From Gaoshiqia sediminis (GTDB lineage Bacteria; Bacteroidota; Bacteroidia; Bacteroidales; Prolixibacteraceae), in contig NZ_JAPAAF010000003.1 of assembly GCF_025907915.1 (NCBI RefSeq), forward strand, positions 186,001 to 250,000: DNA of 64,000 bases, given 5' to 3'. Below, piece after piece: positions 49,401 through 57,472 of this stretch. Every line of letters starts with the position of its first letter. Within the stretch, counting starts at the first letter, position 1. The notes below the pieces were generated by a model. That model searched no databases. It worked only from the letters and a program-made list of their open reading frames with translations, and was not told where the DNA came from. Position numbers and translations under genes: made by a program.

Positions 49401-49600
49401 CAAAAGGTACCGGGTACATTATTTTCAGCCAAACATCTTCTGTAAAAATTGAACTGACGGGCGACAACAAAAACTACCAGCTCAACTGGATACATCCCTC
49501 AACCGGAGAGATCATACACACCAGCAGCACCGTAACCGGAAAAACCACAGTTGCTACCGCTCCTTTTGAGGGCCCGGCTGTTGCCTGGCTGCATCTGTAA
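46454..49600 (+). CDS. Two-part beta-helix plus putative hydrolase protein
   Basis: Exported protein of about 1048 residues from the ATG at 46454, preferred because it starts a clean signal peptide (FILLMLLCTIQGMALA). The N-terminal half (about 45-450) is a right-handed beta-helix of the pectate-lyase-3 kind, with ADIQAAIDYVSGLP (about 85-98), GSVLLEKGTYQLSGSLLIAS and many strand repeats. The C-terminal half (about 560-1040) looks like a separate barrel or hydrolase domain with MWRGSTRPSQLARPTPNLVR, QEHYLQHNIIEEGAHWADYP, and VHFVAFWLDVIAEWEKENEQ. I do not recognise its CAZy family; I recall similar C-terminal regions only as domains of unknown function. It sits between a pectate lyase and a pectinesterase-like protein, so a dual activity on pectin is likely. 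Confidence 0.72.
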   Translation: MKCKRFQYLKFILLMLLCTIQGMALAHFKTTTKSPVHINEDKKLEYRIEANGDRVPDYSYCGYRASEFPIPEVPVKVIVPHVVGDATADIQAAIDYVSGLPLNERGFRGSVLLEKGTYQLSGSLLIASSGVVLRGSGCGNEGTTLLATGTDRASLIRVAGQNDRKTEPPVRLANRYFPVNSTEMTFDTEHTFNVGDRVIVNRPSTQEWIERIGADKIGIYVDYQLTKWEPGDFDLNWDRTVVAVSSSSITLDAPLTNSLDPDFGGGSVAKYVWDGRISQVGVENLRCVSTFDSSNEKDENHRWMAITLENACDSWVRRVVAENFVSSAVAVWETAKRITVEDCKSLHPVGEIGNHRRYSFQTLGQQVLFQRCYAEYGYHAFSVGFSTPGPNAFVQCYSCLPYHFSGAVGGWANGVLFDKMTVDGGNISLAFRDVDGQGGGWSAANSLCWQGRAAQIRLDAPPGAQNWAFGSWAQGYGSGHHELEHTFIEPESFFYTQLEARTDKKSAESEKILVYRSNETTAPTPEMTAQFSARSKYPDLIMDEWIDRMIEQYPILSDVSGAKMLQETDRPVVSQKPEKGPALSLQNGRLMLGDQLIPGRRNRTSMWRGSTRPSQLARPTPNLVRFVPGRTGRGLTDDLDTLVADMLQNKITVMQNFPALWYERRRDDHARTRRADADVWAPFYEQPFSRSGQGEAFDRLSKYDLTQWNPWYWSRLQQFAELADRNELVFWQEHYLQHNIIEEGAHWADYPWRSANNINNLGFAENTHYAGDKRVYMAEEFYDTTHTVRKQFHRAYIRKSLDNYKNNRNIIHHLGAEYTGPVHFVAFWLDVIAEWEKENEQNVLVMLPGTKDVQDAILADPKRSACVDVLDIIQWQYRKDGSLYAPPGGVSLAGRQYARIYEVGETSFDQIFRAVSEYRQRFPEKAVVYSRRGDPLANWASFMAGGSLSPLPPIGDEKFYRDAAAMKSYTQGKADQKQYLLGTKGTGYIIFSQTSSVKIELTGDNKNYQLNWIHPSTGEIIHTSSTVTGKTTVATAPFEGPAVAWLHL

Positions 49601-49621
49601 AACCAAATAACATCTGATAAA

Positions 49622-52174
49622 ATGAATACAAACCGTTTAAGAATATATCTGCTCCTCATTCCTGCCTTTCTGCTTTCAGGGTTCTTTCCCCTGTCGGCTC
49701 AATCGCACCGGGGTGAATTATACCAACATCTGGTATTCGAAGGTTCGTCCATCACCTACCAGGGTGAAAAAATACAACTGGGGCCCAAAGCCTTTTTTAT
49801 TGACGGACAACTAAGCGATGAAGAGGCTGCCAGCTATCCGTTTGTCTTTAATTCGATTAACGAGGCGGCCAAACACCTCACGAATGGTACCGAAGCATCC
49901 CCGATGGTGCTTTACATCGCCCCCTGGGTATATTGGATTGACGACCCGGATGATCCCGAAGTTCGCGTGCCCCAGGAAGGCAGTAGCACACCGTTCGGTC
50001 TGGAAATCGACTGCCAATGGCTGAAATTTTATGGACTGTCGGACAATCCATACCATGTGATCCTGGCGGCTAACCGCGGACAGACGATTGGCGCCAAGGG
50101 CAACTTCACCAGCTTCAATTTTAAGGGAGACGGGCTGACAGCCGAAAATATCACCTTCGGGAACTATTGCAACATCGATTTAGACTATCCGCTCAATCCT
50201 AAGCTGAACCGGGAAAAACGCAGTTCGGCCATTGTACAGGGACAGCTGGCTTTTTCCAACGGCGACAAAGTGCTGGCCCGAAATTGCAACTTCATCAGCC
50301 GCCTGAACACCGGCCCCTTTTGGGGAAGCAAACGCACATTGTTCGAGCGCTGCCACTTCGAATCGACCGATGATGCGTTGAATGGTTCGGCCGTTTACCT
50401 CAACTGCACGTTCGACTTTTACAGCAGTAAACCGTTCGGCCACACGGTTGGCCCCGGGGCGGTCTTCCTGAACAGCGACATTCGGGTACTCACCCGAGGC
50501 CCGCAATACCTGGTAAAAGGTTCCGGCCCGGTAACGCTTGTTGATACACGCTTTCAAGGCGATCTGGTTGATTACCTGGGCTGGCGCGACCTTCCTGCAA
50601 CTGAAGCGAGATATTACCAGTATCAGGTTAGCCTGAACGGCGATTCCGTCTTCATGGACAGGGATAACGCCTTTGCAACCATCGACATGACCCGGAAAGA
50701 AGTATTGAATGCTTATCGCTTCAATCTGAATAACGAAACCATTTATAACACTTACAACCTGCTTCGCGGTGAGGACGATTGGGACCCGATGAACGTCAAA
50801 AAGCTGATCAAAAAAGCAGAAGCTGAAAGCGGCAAAAACTACGGCTTGCTCCCAACCATGTTGCAGGTGAATCCAACACGGCAAAAGCTCGAAACAGGCA
50901 AAGACAGCCTGCTGCTCACCGCCACTGCCTATCGTTTTGGAAACTTCGGGCTGGAAAGCGAAAACATGAACTGGTCGCTGGCCCCGGAGTACAACGATCT
51001 GGTAAAACTGGAAGTTCAGGAGGACGGCACTTGTCTGGTCATTCCAAGCAACCATCAGGATGAAACGAAAGAAGTCGTCATTATTGCGTCAACAGATGCC
51101 GGTTTGGAATCGGCAGCAACCCTCACCGTTGCTCCCTCCTACTTACCAGCTCCGGCTTTTCTTGAAAAACCAGTGATCAGCAAGGATAAAAAGGGCCATC
51201 TGGCGGTCAATTATACGCTGGATATGGATTTCGACGACCAATCGCTGATCAGCTGGTACCGCTGCCACGATGCCCGGGGCACACATCCCATTGAAATCGC
51301 GGTGTCCCGATTTAATAACCCCCTGAAAGCCTATCAGCTATCTGCCGGTGACATTGGCTATTACATCATGGCCAGCGTTTCCCCCAAACATGTGCGTTGC
51401 CATCCGGGGAATGCTGAAAAAACCATTTATACCAAGGTTATTACTCCGGAGGATGTCAATCAAAACCCGCGTATTTTCATTCCCAACCTGGAAAATATGT
51501 CAACAGCGTATCAACCGGAAGTTTTGCCGGGGTTCTGGGCACTCGACAGCTACGCTCCTGCCGATACCCGCGAATGGTACTGGGAAGCCGACAACAGCCG
51601 CGATCCCTGGTACTATGGCCCGGGCGTTGATGGTGCGGCACAAGATACGGGCCTGGTGCAAGCCACCAAAGGGGCGCGCCTACGCTACACGCCCGTTGAC
51701 GACCAGTTTGGCGACATGAAAATCAGTTTCACTGCTGTGCCTGCCAAAACGGCCGGACAGGGATTCTCTAGTGCCCGGGCGCAATATATGGACATCGGAA
51801 TCAAGATGGATATTGAAAAGATGACCGGCTATGCCCTGCGCTTAATCCGAACCACCAAATACGGCGATGCTATCGACTTCCTTTTGATGAAATATGAAAA
51901 CGGCAGCGCAACGCCAATCAGCGATCCGGTTTCTGCCTCGTGCTACCGCCCCGACTGCCGGATTACAGTTGAAACAACTGGTAATAAACTGAAGGTTCAT
52001 GCCGAAAACACGAAGGATTATTACAGCGTTCACAACGAATCGGAAGTAAAACGGGTGGTGGAACTGGAAGCCGAAGTTGAAACCAACACCTTCGGCGGAA
52101 TGGGATTCCAGCACACCGGAACCGTGGGCGGAGGCGCCACCTTAATCAAAGATTTGAAAATTGAATGGAAATAA
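49622..52174 (+). CDS. Pectinesterase-like right-handed beta-helix protein with C-terminal sandwich domains
   Basis: Exported protein of 850 residues (signal peptide about 1-27). Residues about 30-330 form a beta-helix with the spacing of CE8 pectin methylesterases, including IGAKGNFTSFNFKGDGLTAE, NITFGNYCNIDL, FWGSKRTLFERCHFESTDDA, and GSAVYLNCTFDFYSSKPFGH. The CE8 active-site phrases (GQAVAL, QDTL, VDFIFG, LGRPW) are not clearly seen. Ig-like segments (about 400-620) and a concanavalin-like domain (about 680-850) follow. It may be a diverged esterase, a lyase or a binding scaffold. It starts 21 bp after the upstream gene and precedes the GH43 gene. Confidence 0.7.
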   Translation: MNTNRLRIYLLLIPAFLLSGFFPLSAQSHRGELYQHLVFEGSSITYQGEKIQLGPKAFFIDGQLSDEEAASYPFVFNSINEAAKHLTNGTEASPMVLYIAPWVYWIDDPDDPEVRVPQEGSSTPFGLEIDCQWLKFYGLSDNPYHVILAANRGQTIGAKGNFTSFNFKGDGLTAENITFGNYCNIDLDYPLNPKLNREKRSSAIVQGQLAFSNGDKVLARNCNFISRLNTGPFWGSKRTLFERCHFESTDDALNGSAVYLNCTFDFYSSKPFGHTVGPGAVFLNSDIRVLTRGPQYLVKGSGPVTLVDTRFQGDLVDYLGWRDLPATEARYYQYQVSLNGDSVFMDRDNAFATIDMTRKEVLNAYRFNLNNETIYNTYNLLRGEDDWDPMNVKKLIKKAEAESGKNYGLLPTMLQVNPTRQKLETGKDSLLLTATAYRFGNFGLESENMNWSLAPEYNDLVKLEVQEDGTCLVIPSNHQDETKEVVIIASTDAGLESAATLTVAPSYLPAPAFLEKPVISKDKKGHLAVNYTLDMDFDDQSLISWYRCHDARGTHPIEIAVSRFNNPLKAYQLSAGDIGYYIMASVSPKHVRCHPGNAEKTIYTKVITPEDVNQNPRIFIPNLENMSTAYQPEVLPGFWALDSYAPADTREWYWEADNSRDPWYYGPGVDGAAQDTGLVQATKGARLRYTPVDDQFGDMKISFTAVPAKTAGQGFSSARAQYMDIGIKMDIEKMTGYALRLIRTTKYGDAIDFLLMKYENGSATPISDPVSASCYRPDCRITVETTGNKLKVHAENTKDYYSVHNESEVKRVVELEAEVETNTFGGMGFQHTGTVGGGATLIKDLKIEWK

Positions 52175-52211
52175 ATTCGACAACCATAAACTCAAATTTA
52201 AAACGACACAC

Positions 52212-53744
52212 ATGAAAAAACTTTCTTCCGGAATTCTGATTATCCTGTCAGTCTTACTGATAGCTTCATGCAGCCGGGGCACTTCACAGAAAAGTGACGC
52301 ACAAGTCAAGGATACTGCCGAGAACTTCTATCAAAATCCGGTTTTGGGCGGCGACTATCCCGATCCCTCCATTTTCAGGGACGGCGGTGATTATTACATG
52401 ACCCACTCCTCGTTCGACTATTATCCCGGCTTGTTGGTCTGGCATTCAACCGACCTGATCAACTGGCAGCGGGTAGGCCATGCCCTGCATCAATATGTGG
52501 GTTCGGTATGGGCCCCCGACCTGATCAAGCACAACAACCGGTATTACATTTATTTCCCGGCGGGGGGAACCAACTGGGTGGTAACAGCGATGTCGCCCGA
52601 AGGCCCCTGGTCTGATCCGATCGACCTGAAATTGCCCGGATATATTGACCCCGGGCATGTGGTTGACCACGAAGGAAAGCGCTATTTGTACCTGTCGAAA
52701 GGCTACATCGTGAAGCTTACCGAAGACGGATTGGCCACCGACGGGGAACCGGTTTTCAATTACGAAGGATGGGAATTCCCCAAAGAATGGAGCACCGAGT
52801 GTTTTTGCCTCGAATCGCCCAAATCAACCGTGAAAGACGGCTATTACCACCTGATTGTTGCCGAAGGGGGAACAGCAGGGCCGGCCACCTCACACATGGT
52901 AGTTTCTGCGCGTTCCACATCGCCCTATGGCCCGTTCGAGAATTCACCCTACAACCCGATTGTCCACACCGAAAGCCGCAACGAACGCTGGTGGAGCCAG
53001 GGCCACGGCACGCTGGTGGACGATGTTGACGGCAACTGGTGGATCATGTACCACGGTTACGAAAAGGGCTTTCATACGCTGGGACGTCAAACGCTGATGC
53101 TGCCCATTGAATGGACAGCCGACCAATGGTTTCGGGTTCCCGAAGGTGTAAAAAGTGAGGATTTAATTCGCAAACCGGCCGGGAAAACCTCACAAAACGG
53201 AACTGACCTGTCGGACAACTTTGATCGTTCGGAACTGGGACTGCAATGGCAATTCTTCAAACTGTACGAACCCGAACGTGTAGAATTGAAAGATGGGCAA
53301 CTTGTGCTTCAAGCAAAAGGAAAATCGTTTGATGAAAGCTCTCCCCTGCTGGTTAATTCGTCCGACCGCCACTATGAAGTGATTGTGGAATATACGATTG
53401 AAGATGACGTTACCGCAGGTTTATGCCTGTTTTACAACGAAAAAGGCAACATGCGCATCGCGGTGAACAAGGACCAATTTACCGTCTTCAACCAGAAAAG
53501 CGCCAAGATCAGGGTGAAGAACGAGCTGGGCAGCCACGGGTTCCTGCGCATTTTGGATGACGAAAATGAAATCAGCTTTTACTACAGCGCCAACGGCACC
53601 GATTGGAACCGGGTTGAGCGCAGCATAGATGCCACAGGGTTCAACCACAATGTGTTTGGCGAATTCCTCAGCTTACGGGCCGGTGTCTATGCATTTGGCG
53701 AAGGAAAAGCCACGTTCGACAATTTCATCTACCGCAAACGCTGA
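52212..53744 (+). CDS. GH43 beta-xylosidase/alpha-L-arabinofuranosidase lipoprotein
   Basis: Lipoprotein of about 510 residues from the ATG at 52212; lipobox IASC (Cys20). The five-bladed GH43 propeller (about 40-320) shows the catalytic triad: base Asp51 in DYPDPSIFRDG, pKa-modulating Asp103 in VWAPDL, and acid Glu201 in CLESPK. The C-terminal beta-sandwich (about 340-510) is the usual GH43 extra domain. It removes terminal arabinose, xylose or galactose side groups. It is the last gene of the pectin PUL, 37 bp after the beta-helix gene, and ends 9 bp before a large palindromic element. Confidence 0.92.
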   Translation: MKKLSSGILIILSVLLIASCSRGTSQKSDAQVKDTAENFYQNPVLGGDYPDPSIFRDGGDYYMTHSSFDYYPGLLVWHSTDLINWQRVGHALHQYVGSVWAPDLIKHNNRYYIYFPAGGTNWVVTAMSPEGPWSDPIDLKLPGYIDPGHVVDHEGKRYLYLSKGYIVKLTEDGLATDGEPVFNYEGWEFPKEWSTECFCLESPKSTVKDGYYHLIVAEGGTAGPATSHMVVSARSTSPYGPFENSPYNPIVHTESRNERWWSQGHGTLVDDVDGNWWIMYHGYEKGFHTLGRQTLMLPIEWTADQWFRVPEGVKSEDLIRKPAGKTSQNGTDLSDNFDRSELGLQWQFFKLYEPERVELKDGQLVLQAKGKSFDESSPLLVNSSDRHYEVIVEYTIEDDVTAGLCLFYNEKGNMRIAVNKDQFTVFNQKSAKIRVKNELGSHGFLRILDDENEISFYYSANGTDWNRVERSIDATGFNHNVFGEFLSLRAGVYAFGEGKATFDNFIYRKR

Positions 53745-53753
53745 AACCGACTC

Positions 53754-53876
53754 GTGTCATGTCAACAATAACTTGTATTGATTCAGTCACCCTGAACTTG
53801 TTTCAGGGACTCATTCATCATGAGATGCCGAAACAAGTTCGGCATGACTGTCTCTAAAATATTGTTGACATGACAC
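53754..53876. repeat. 123-bp nested palindromic element
   Basis: The outer arms GTGTCATGTCAACAATA (53754-53770) and its exact complement (53860-53876) are 17 bp each. Inside lie two hairpins: CCCTGA..TCAGGG (about 53790-53808) and ATGCCGAA..TTCGGCAT (53825-53844). The inner part resembles a repeat common between Bacteroidota genes. Located between two convergent genes, it may also end transcription both ways. Confidence 0.8.
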
Positions 53877-53918
53877 TTGGCATAGTCGGCAACGATGAAT
53901 TTCCAATAATGAAAGAGG

Positions 53919-55865
53919 CTATTTGGTAATGCCTTCCCACGTATCGGTGCGGAAAGGAATAGCCGGGAGCCCTTCCCGGTTATACAGGTTCAGGTCGTCC
54001 GGGTTATCGGCCCAGCCAAATCGAACAGCGACCGGCTTTTCCACTTCATCCGAATAGACAACCACCGACTTGCTGTCCCTGATTTCACCCTTTGCCCAGT
54101 AAAACTTCTTGTCGGCCCCGGCAATGGCAAACGCTTTCAGGTAGCCATATTTATCTTTTGCCAGCAAGCCGCTGCCGGTTTCCTTAAAATGAATGATTAC
54201 CTGATTTCCGTTCACTTCCATCGATTCGTAAACAGGGCCCGAGTGAACCACTTCTTTTCCGTAGGCCACCTTTAGGGCATTCAGCGCCAGGCGTTTGCCC
54301 ACATCTTGTTTGTTACGGGGATGAATGTCGTTGGCCTCGCCGATATCGATGGCCAGCGCCTGACCGGTGTTCGGCAATTCGAGGGCCATGGTTTGGGCTT
54401 CGCGCAATTCTGCCCAGCTACTTTCCACGGGCTGAACAGCCGGCTGCATAAAGTTGGCCAGTTGCACCCAGAAGAACGGGAAATCGCCCAATCCCCACTG
54501 CTGCCGCCAGTCCTTGATCAAGGTTTGAAATACGCGCCGGTATTGCACGGCACGGTCAGCATTCGACTCGCCCTGGTACCAAATGGCACCTTTAATTCCG
54601 TAAGGAATCAGCGGTTCCAACATACCATTGTACAGCAAGGTGGGATAACTGTTGGGACCCAACTCCATAGAGCCAACCGCCACTTCTGTCATCTTAAACT
54701 TCCAGTTACCGGCCAGCTCAATTTTTTCCGCGCCCACTTTCAGGAAAAGTTCAGCAGGTTCCCCGTAGATGCCGCCACCGCCTCCGGTATCCACCACGCG
54801 CACGGCCAACACGTTTTCACCTTCTTTTAAAGTTCCCGGTTCCAGCAGATAAATACGGTCCAGGTCGTAGCGATTGGTTTGGCCTGCTAACCGGTCATTC
54901 ACCCAGGTCATGTCGGTATCATCCACCTTCCCAAGATGCAGTTCAGCTGCTTGTTCAGCCTGTGCTTTGGTGAGGTTGATCTTGGTGCGGTACCAAGCCA
55001 CGCCGTCCACATCCGGATATCCGGCCGCTTCCCAAAGTTGGGGAACCGGCAACGAAGTCCAGTTCTGATCAGCCAGATCAGCCGCTGCAAATACGGCTTT
55101 CCCGTCCTGCAAGCCCGTATCCTTCGATGGCAGTTCACCGCCAAACAAAGCGGCCATTTTCTCTACGCGCTGCTGGCGATACTTACTCAGATCCAGCTGT
55201 TTCAGCTCAGACAAGGCAGCGGCAAAGTCAGGATCTTTTTCGATGTTTTGCGGGCTGATCCAGGTTTCAGCCACCGTACCGCCCCACGAAGTATGGATCA
55301 TCCCGATAGGGACATCCAGCTCTTTCTGCAAGTTGCGGGCAAAGAAGTAGCCCACTGCCGAAAAATGGCCTACCGTTTCGGGCGAGCAAACTTCCCACTC
55401 GCCGCCATCCACATCTTCAACCGGATGTTGGGCCACCTTTTGGGGCACCGTGAACATGCGCAGATTGGGATAATTGGCCGCGGCCATTTCCCGGGCACTG
55501 TTGTTCGAATTGGCCACCACCCATTCCATGTTCGATTGGCCGGAACACACCCACACTTCGCCAATCAGAATATTGTCGAGTTTCAGCTGATTTTTGCCTT
55601 CAACCAGTAACGTATAGGGTCCGCCGTATTCCATTGCAGGAAGTTTAACCTGCCATTTGCCGTCCTTTCCGGCCTTTGTAGTGATGGTCTTCCCGGCAAA
55701 CAACACGGTAATCTTCTCTCCTTTGTCGGCCCATCCCCAAACCGGGTTGTTTAGCCCGTGCTGAAGCACCATGTTGGAACTAAAGATGCGCGCGAGCTTA
55801 ACATCGGCCCTGGCGCTTCCCATGATAAAAAAAGCCAGTAAAAATGCAGCAGTCAGTTTTTTCAT
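53919..55865 (-). CDS. SGNH acetylesterase with inserted sandwich domain (sialate O-acetylesterase/CE20-like)
   Basis: Exported esterase of 648 residues (signal peptide about 1-20). The SGNH serine is Ser111 in CSGQSNMEW, and the block V dyad is Asp513/His515 in NDIHPRNK. WYQGESNADRA (about 429-439) is a further family mark. Residues about 255-380 form an inserted galactose-binding-like sandwich (WYRTKINLTKAQAEQAAELH, NVLAVRVVDTGGGGGIYGEP), the arrangement known in CE20-type enzymes. It removes acetyl groups from plant or sialic sugars; plant sugar is more likely here. It faces the pectin PUL from the other strand, so it probably has its own promoter. Confidence 0.9.
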   Translation of the reverse strand: MKKLTAAFLLAFFIMGSARADVKLARIFSSNMVLQHGLNNPVWGWADKGEKITVLFAGKTITTKAGKDGKWQVKLPAMEYGGPYTLLVEGKNQLKLDNILIGEVWVCSGQSNMEWVVANSNNSAREMAAANYPNLRMFTVPQKVAQHPVEDVDGGEWEVCSPETVGHFSAVGYFFARNLQKELDVPIGMIHTSWGGTVAETWISPQNIEKDPDFAAALSELKQLDLSKYRQQRVEKMAALFGGELPSKDTGLQDGKAVFAAADLADQNWTSLPVPQLWEAAGYPDVDGVAWYRTKINLTKAQAEQAAELHLGKVDDTDMTWVNDRLAGQTNRYDLDRIYLLEPGTLKEGENVLAVRVVDTGGGGGIYGEPAELFLKVGAEKIELAGNWKFKMTEVAVGSMELGPNSYPTLLYNGMLEPLIPYGIKGAIWYQGESNADRAVQYRRVFQTLIKDWRQQWGLGDFPFFWVQLANFMQPAVQPVESSWAELREAQTMALELPNTGQALAIDIGEANDIHPRNKQDVGKRLALNALKVAYGKEVVHSGPVYESMEVNGNQVIIHFKETGSGLLAKDKYGYLKAFAIAGADKKFYWAKGEIRDSKSVVVYSDEVEKPVAVRFGWADNPDDLNLYNREGLPAIPFRTDTWEGITK

Positions 55866-56364
55866 ACGTTGGTTTTTATGGTTTTGAAATTGATTAAGAC
55901 GGGTTCAAATGATATTTGGCCCATTCAATTATTGGAACCGCAAGTTACGGTTTGCCAGGAAAAAATGAAAGTCCAAACTGCGTGTATTTATTTCCGTGAG
56001 GCAGAACAGGAATATCAAAAAGTCCAGGGACTCAGCAGGGAAATCGCTTTTAAGAATTTAAGAGCTATTCTTTCTCATTAAGCATGGTAAACTGCGCTTT
56101 CAGGGTCGTTACCATCCACCCGGCCACGGCATACCGTGGCCCTACGTGCCGGAAAAAACCAGAAACACCGCAAACGGGAAAGCCAGGTATTCCAGGATCA
56201 CGATATGTCGTGACCAAACATGCCATTTATGGCACCCTGAAAAGGCAGGCTATGGAACTTGCTAAAAGCGATTTCCCTGCAAAATGTCCGGAGCCCTTCT
56301 TTTCAGTTTCCAATAAATTGCTAATTTTAATTCGATTAATGAATAACAACTAAACTAATCAATT
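55866..56364. other. Intergenic region with a terminal-inverted-repeat element
   Basis: This 499-bp gap between divergent genes is largely filled by the element at 56035-56280. Flanking parts are AT-rich and show no exact promoter match. Confidence 0.6.
56035..56280. mobile_element. MITE-like element with 18-bp terminal inverted repeats
   Basis: GCAGGGAAATCGCTTTTA (56035-56052) and its exact complement (56263-56280) bound 246 bp. Inside lie three short hairpins: GGCCACGG/CCGTGGCC (56122-56141), TCACGA/TCGTGA (56198-56213) and TGCCAT/ATGGCA (56221-56234). No transposase and no clear target duplication were found. Its left part is shared with 34365-34506. Confidence 0.7.
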
Positions 56365-57225
56365 ATGACCAATCGTCGCGATTTCCTGAGAACTGCCGCG
56401 GTACTTGCTGCAGGTTCGGCGTTCGCCCCGTCACTGATTTCATGCGGGGAAAATAAAAAAATTATCGGCCTTCAATTGTACACGGTGCGTGATAAAATTA
56501 CTGCCGGCCTGAACCCGACACTGGAGAAGCTGGCCCAAATCGGGTACAATTCGCTGGAAGCTGCGGGGTACAACATGAACGATGGCACCTTTTACGGCAT
56601 GGCCCCCGACGCCTTTGCCAACCTGACCAAAAGCCTGGGCATGACCTTACACAGTACGCACACCGTTTACGAACTGGATGCCGCGGAAAAAGTGAGCGAA
56701 GATGCAGCCAAAGCAGGCGTGGAATATTTGATTTATCCGTACCTGCCCGACAACCTGCGGCAGCATTTGGACGACTATAAAGCGACGGCCGAGAAGTTCA
56801 ACAAGATGGGCGAAATTGCTCAAAAATACGGTTTGAAATTCGGCTACCACAACCACGCTTTTGAATTTGACAAAATGGACAGCCAAATACCGTTTGACCT
56901 GCTTATTGAACAAACCGACCCCGCATTGGTGACTTTCGAGGTTGACCTGTACTGGGTAACCCGCGGAGGCTACGACCCCGTGGAATACATCCGCAAATAC
57001 CCGGGACGCTTTGAGTTGTGGCACGTAAAAGACATGGTGAAATCGGAAGACCAGTTTTTTGCGCCGGTTGGGCAAGGACGGATTGACTTTGAGCGTATAT
57101 TCGCCGAGAAAGAAACAGCAGGCATGAAATATTTCTTTGTAGAACAAGACCGGTTCCGCGATCTGGATCCGTTCGAAAGCGTGGAACTCAGCTTCAATTA
57201 CCTGAATCAGGCAAAATTTGTTTAG
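56365..57225 (+). CDS. Tat-exported xylose isomerase-like TIM-barrel protein (sugar isomerase/epimerase)
   Basis: Protein of 286 residues with a Tat signal (TNRRDFLRTAAVLAAGSA) and a possible lipobox (LISC, Cys27), so an exported, perhaps lipid-anchored, enzyme. The body is a TIM barrel of the sugar phosphate isomerase/epimerase family. Seen: GLQLYTVRDKI (about 36-46), GLKFGYHNHAFEF (about 155-167), VTFEVDLYWVTRGG and FELWHVKDM (about 218-226), the usual metal-site region. It probably isomerises or epimerises a sugar released outside the inner membrane. It is followed by a terminator. The exact substrate is unknown. Confidence 0.85.
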   Translation: MTNRRDFLRTAAVLAAGSAFAPSLISCGENKKIIGLQLYTVRDKITAGLNPTLEKLAQIGYNSLEAAGYNMNDGTFYGMAPDAFANLTKSLGMTLHSTHTVYELDAAEKVSEDAAKAGVEYLIYPYLPDNLRQHLDDYKATAEKFNKMGEIAQKYGLKFGYHNHAFEFDKMDSQIPFDLLIEQTDPALVTFEVDLYWVTRGGYDPVEYIRKYPGRFELWHVKDMVKSEDQFFAPVGQGRIDFERIFAEKETAGMKYFFVEQDRFRDLDPFESVELSFNYLNQAKFV

Positions 57226-57319
57226 CTTTGGGTGTTGATCAATTCGGGAAATGACAGAGGGGCAATTATGCCTTGAAACACAACCCGGCCCGATCAATCG
57301 AAAATAATTATTTACTTAC

Positions 57320-57365
57320 CCCCCGCCAAAATCATTCTTCGCACCTTACGGCGGGGGATTTTTTT
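57320..57365 (+). terminator. Terminator after the sugar isomerase gene
   Basis: CCCCCGCC (57320-57327) and GGCGGGGG (57350-57357) form an 8-bp stem with a 22-base loop, followed by ATTTTTTT on the plus strand. Confidence 0.75.
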
Positions 57366-57374
57366 ACCATATTC

Positions 57375-57405
57375 CAAAAAAATTCCCGGCAGTATGCGCC
57401 GGGAA
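57375..57405 (-). terminator. Terminator after the polyprenyl glycosylphosphotransferase gene
   Basis: TTCCCGGC (57383-57390) and GCCGGGAA (57398-57405) form an 8-bp stem; on the minus strand it is followed by TTTTTTTGG. It lies 68 bp past the gene's stop codon. Confidence 0.75.
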
Positions 57406-57472
57406 ACCTCAATACAATTGACGATCAGACTCTCCAAATAAAACGGCATGGATGAAAACCGCCCTCCCGCCT

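Noticed and set aside
50180-51055. 291-residue minus-strand open frame
   Set aside because: Antisense to the beta-helix gene; no motif.
55869-56081. 70-residue open frame beside the MITE-like element
   Set aside because: Only the tail is shared with the other repeat copy, and the remainder has no features.
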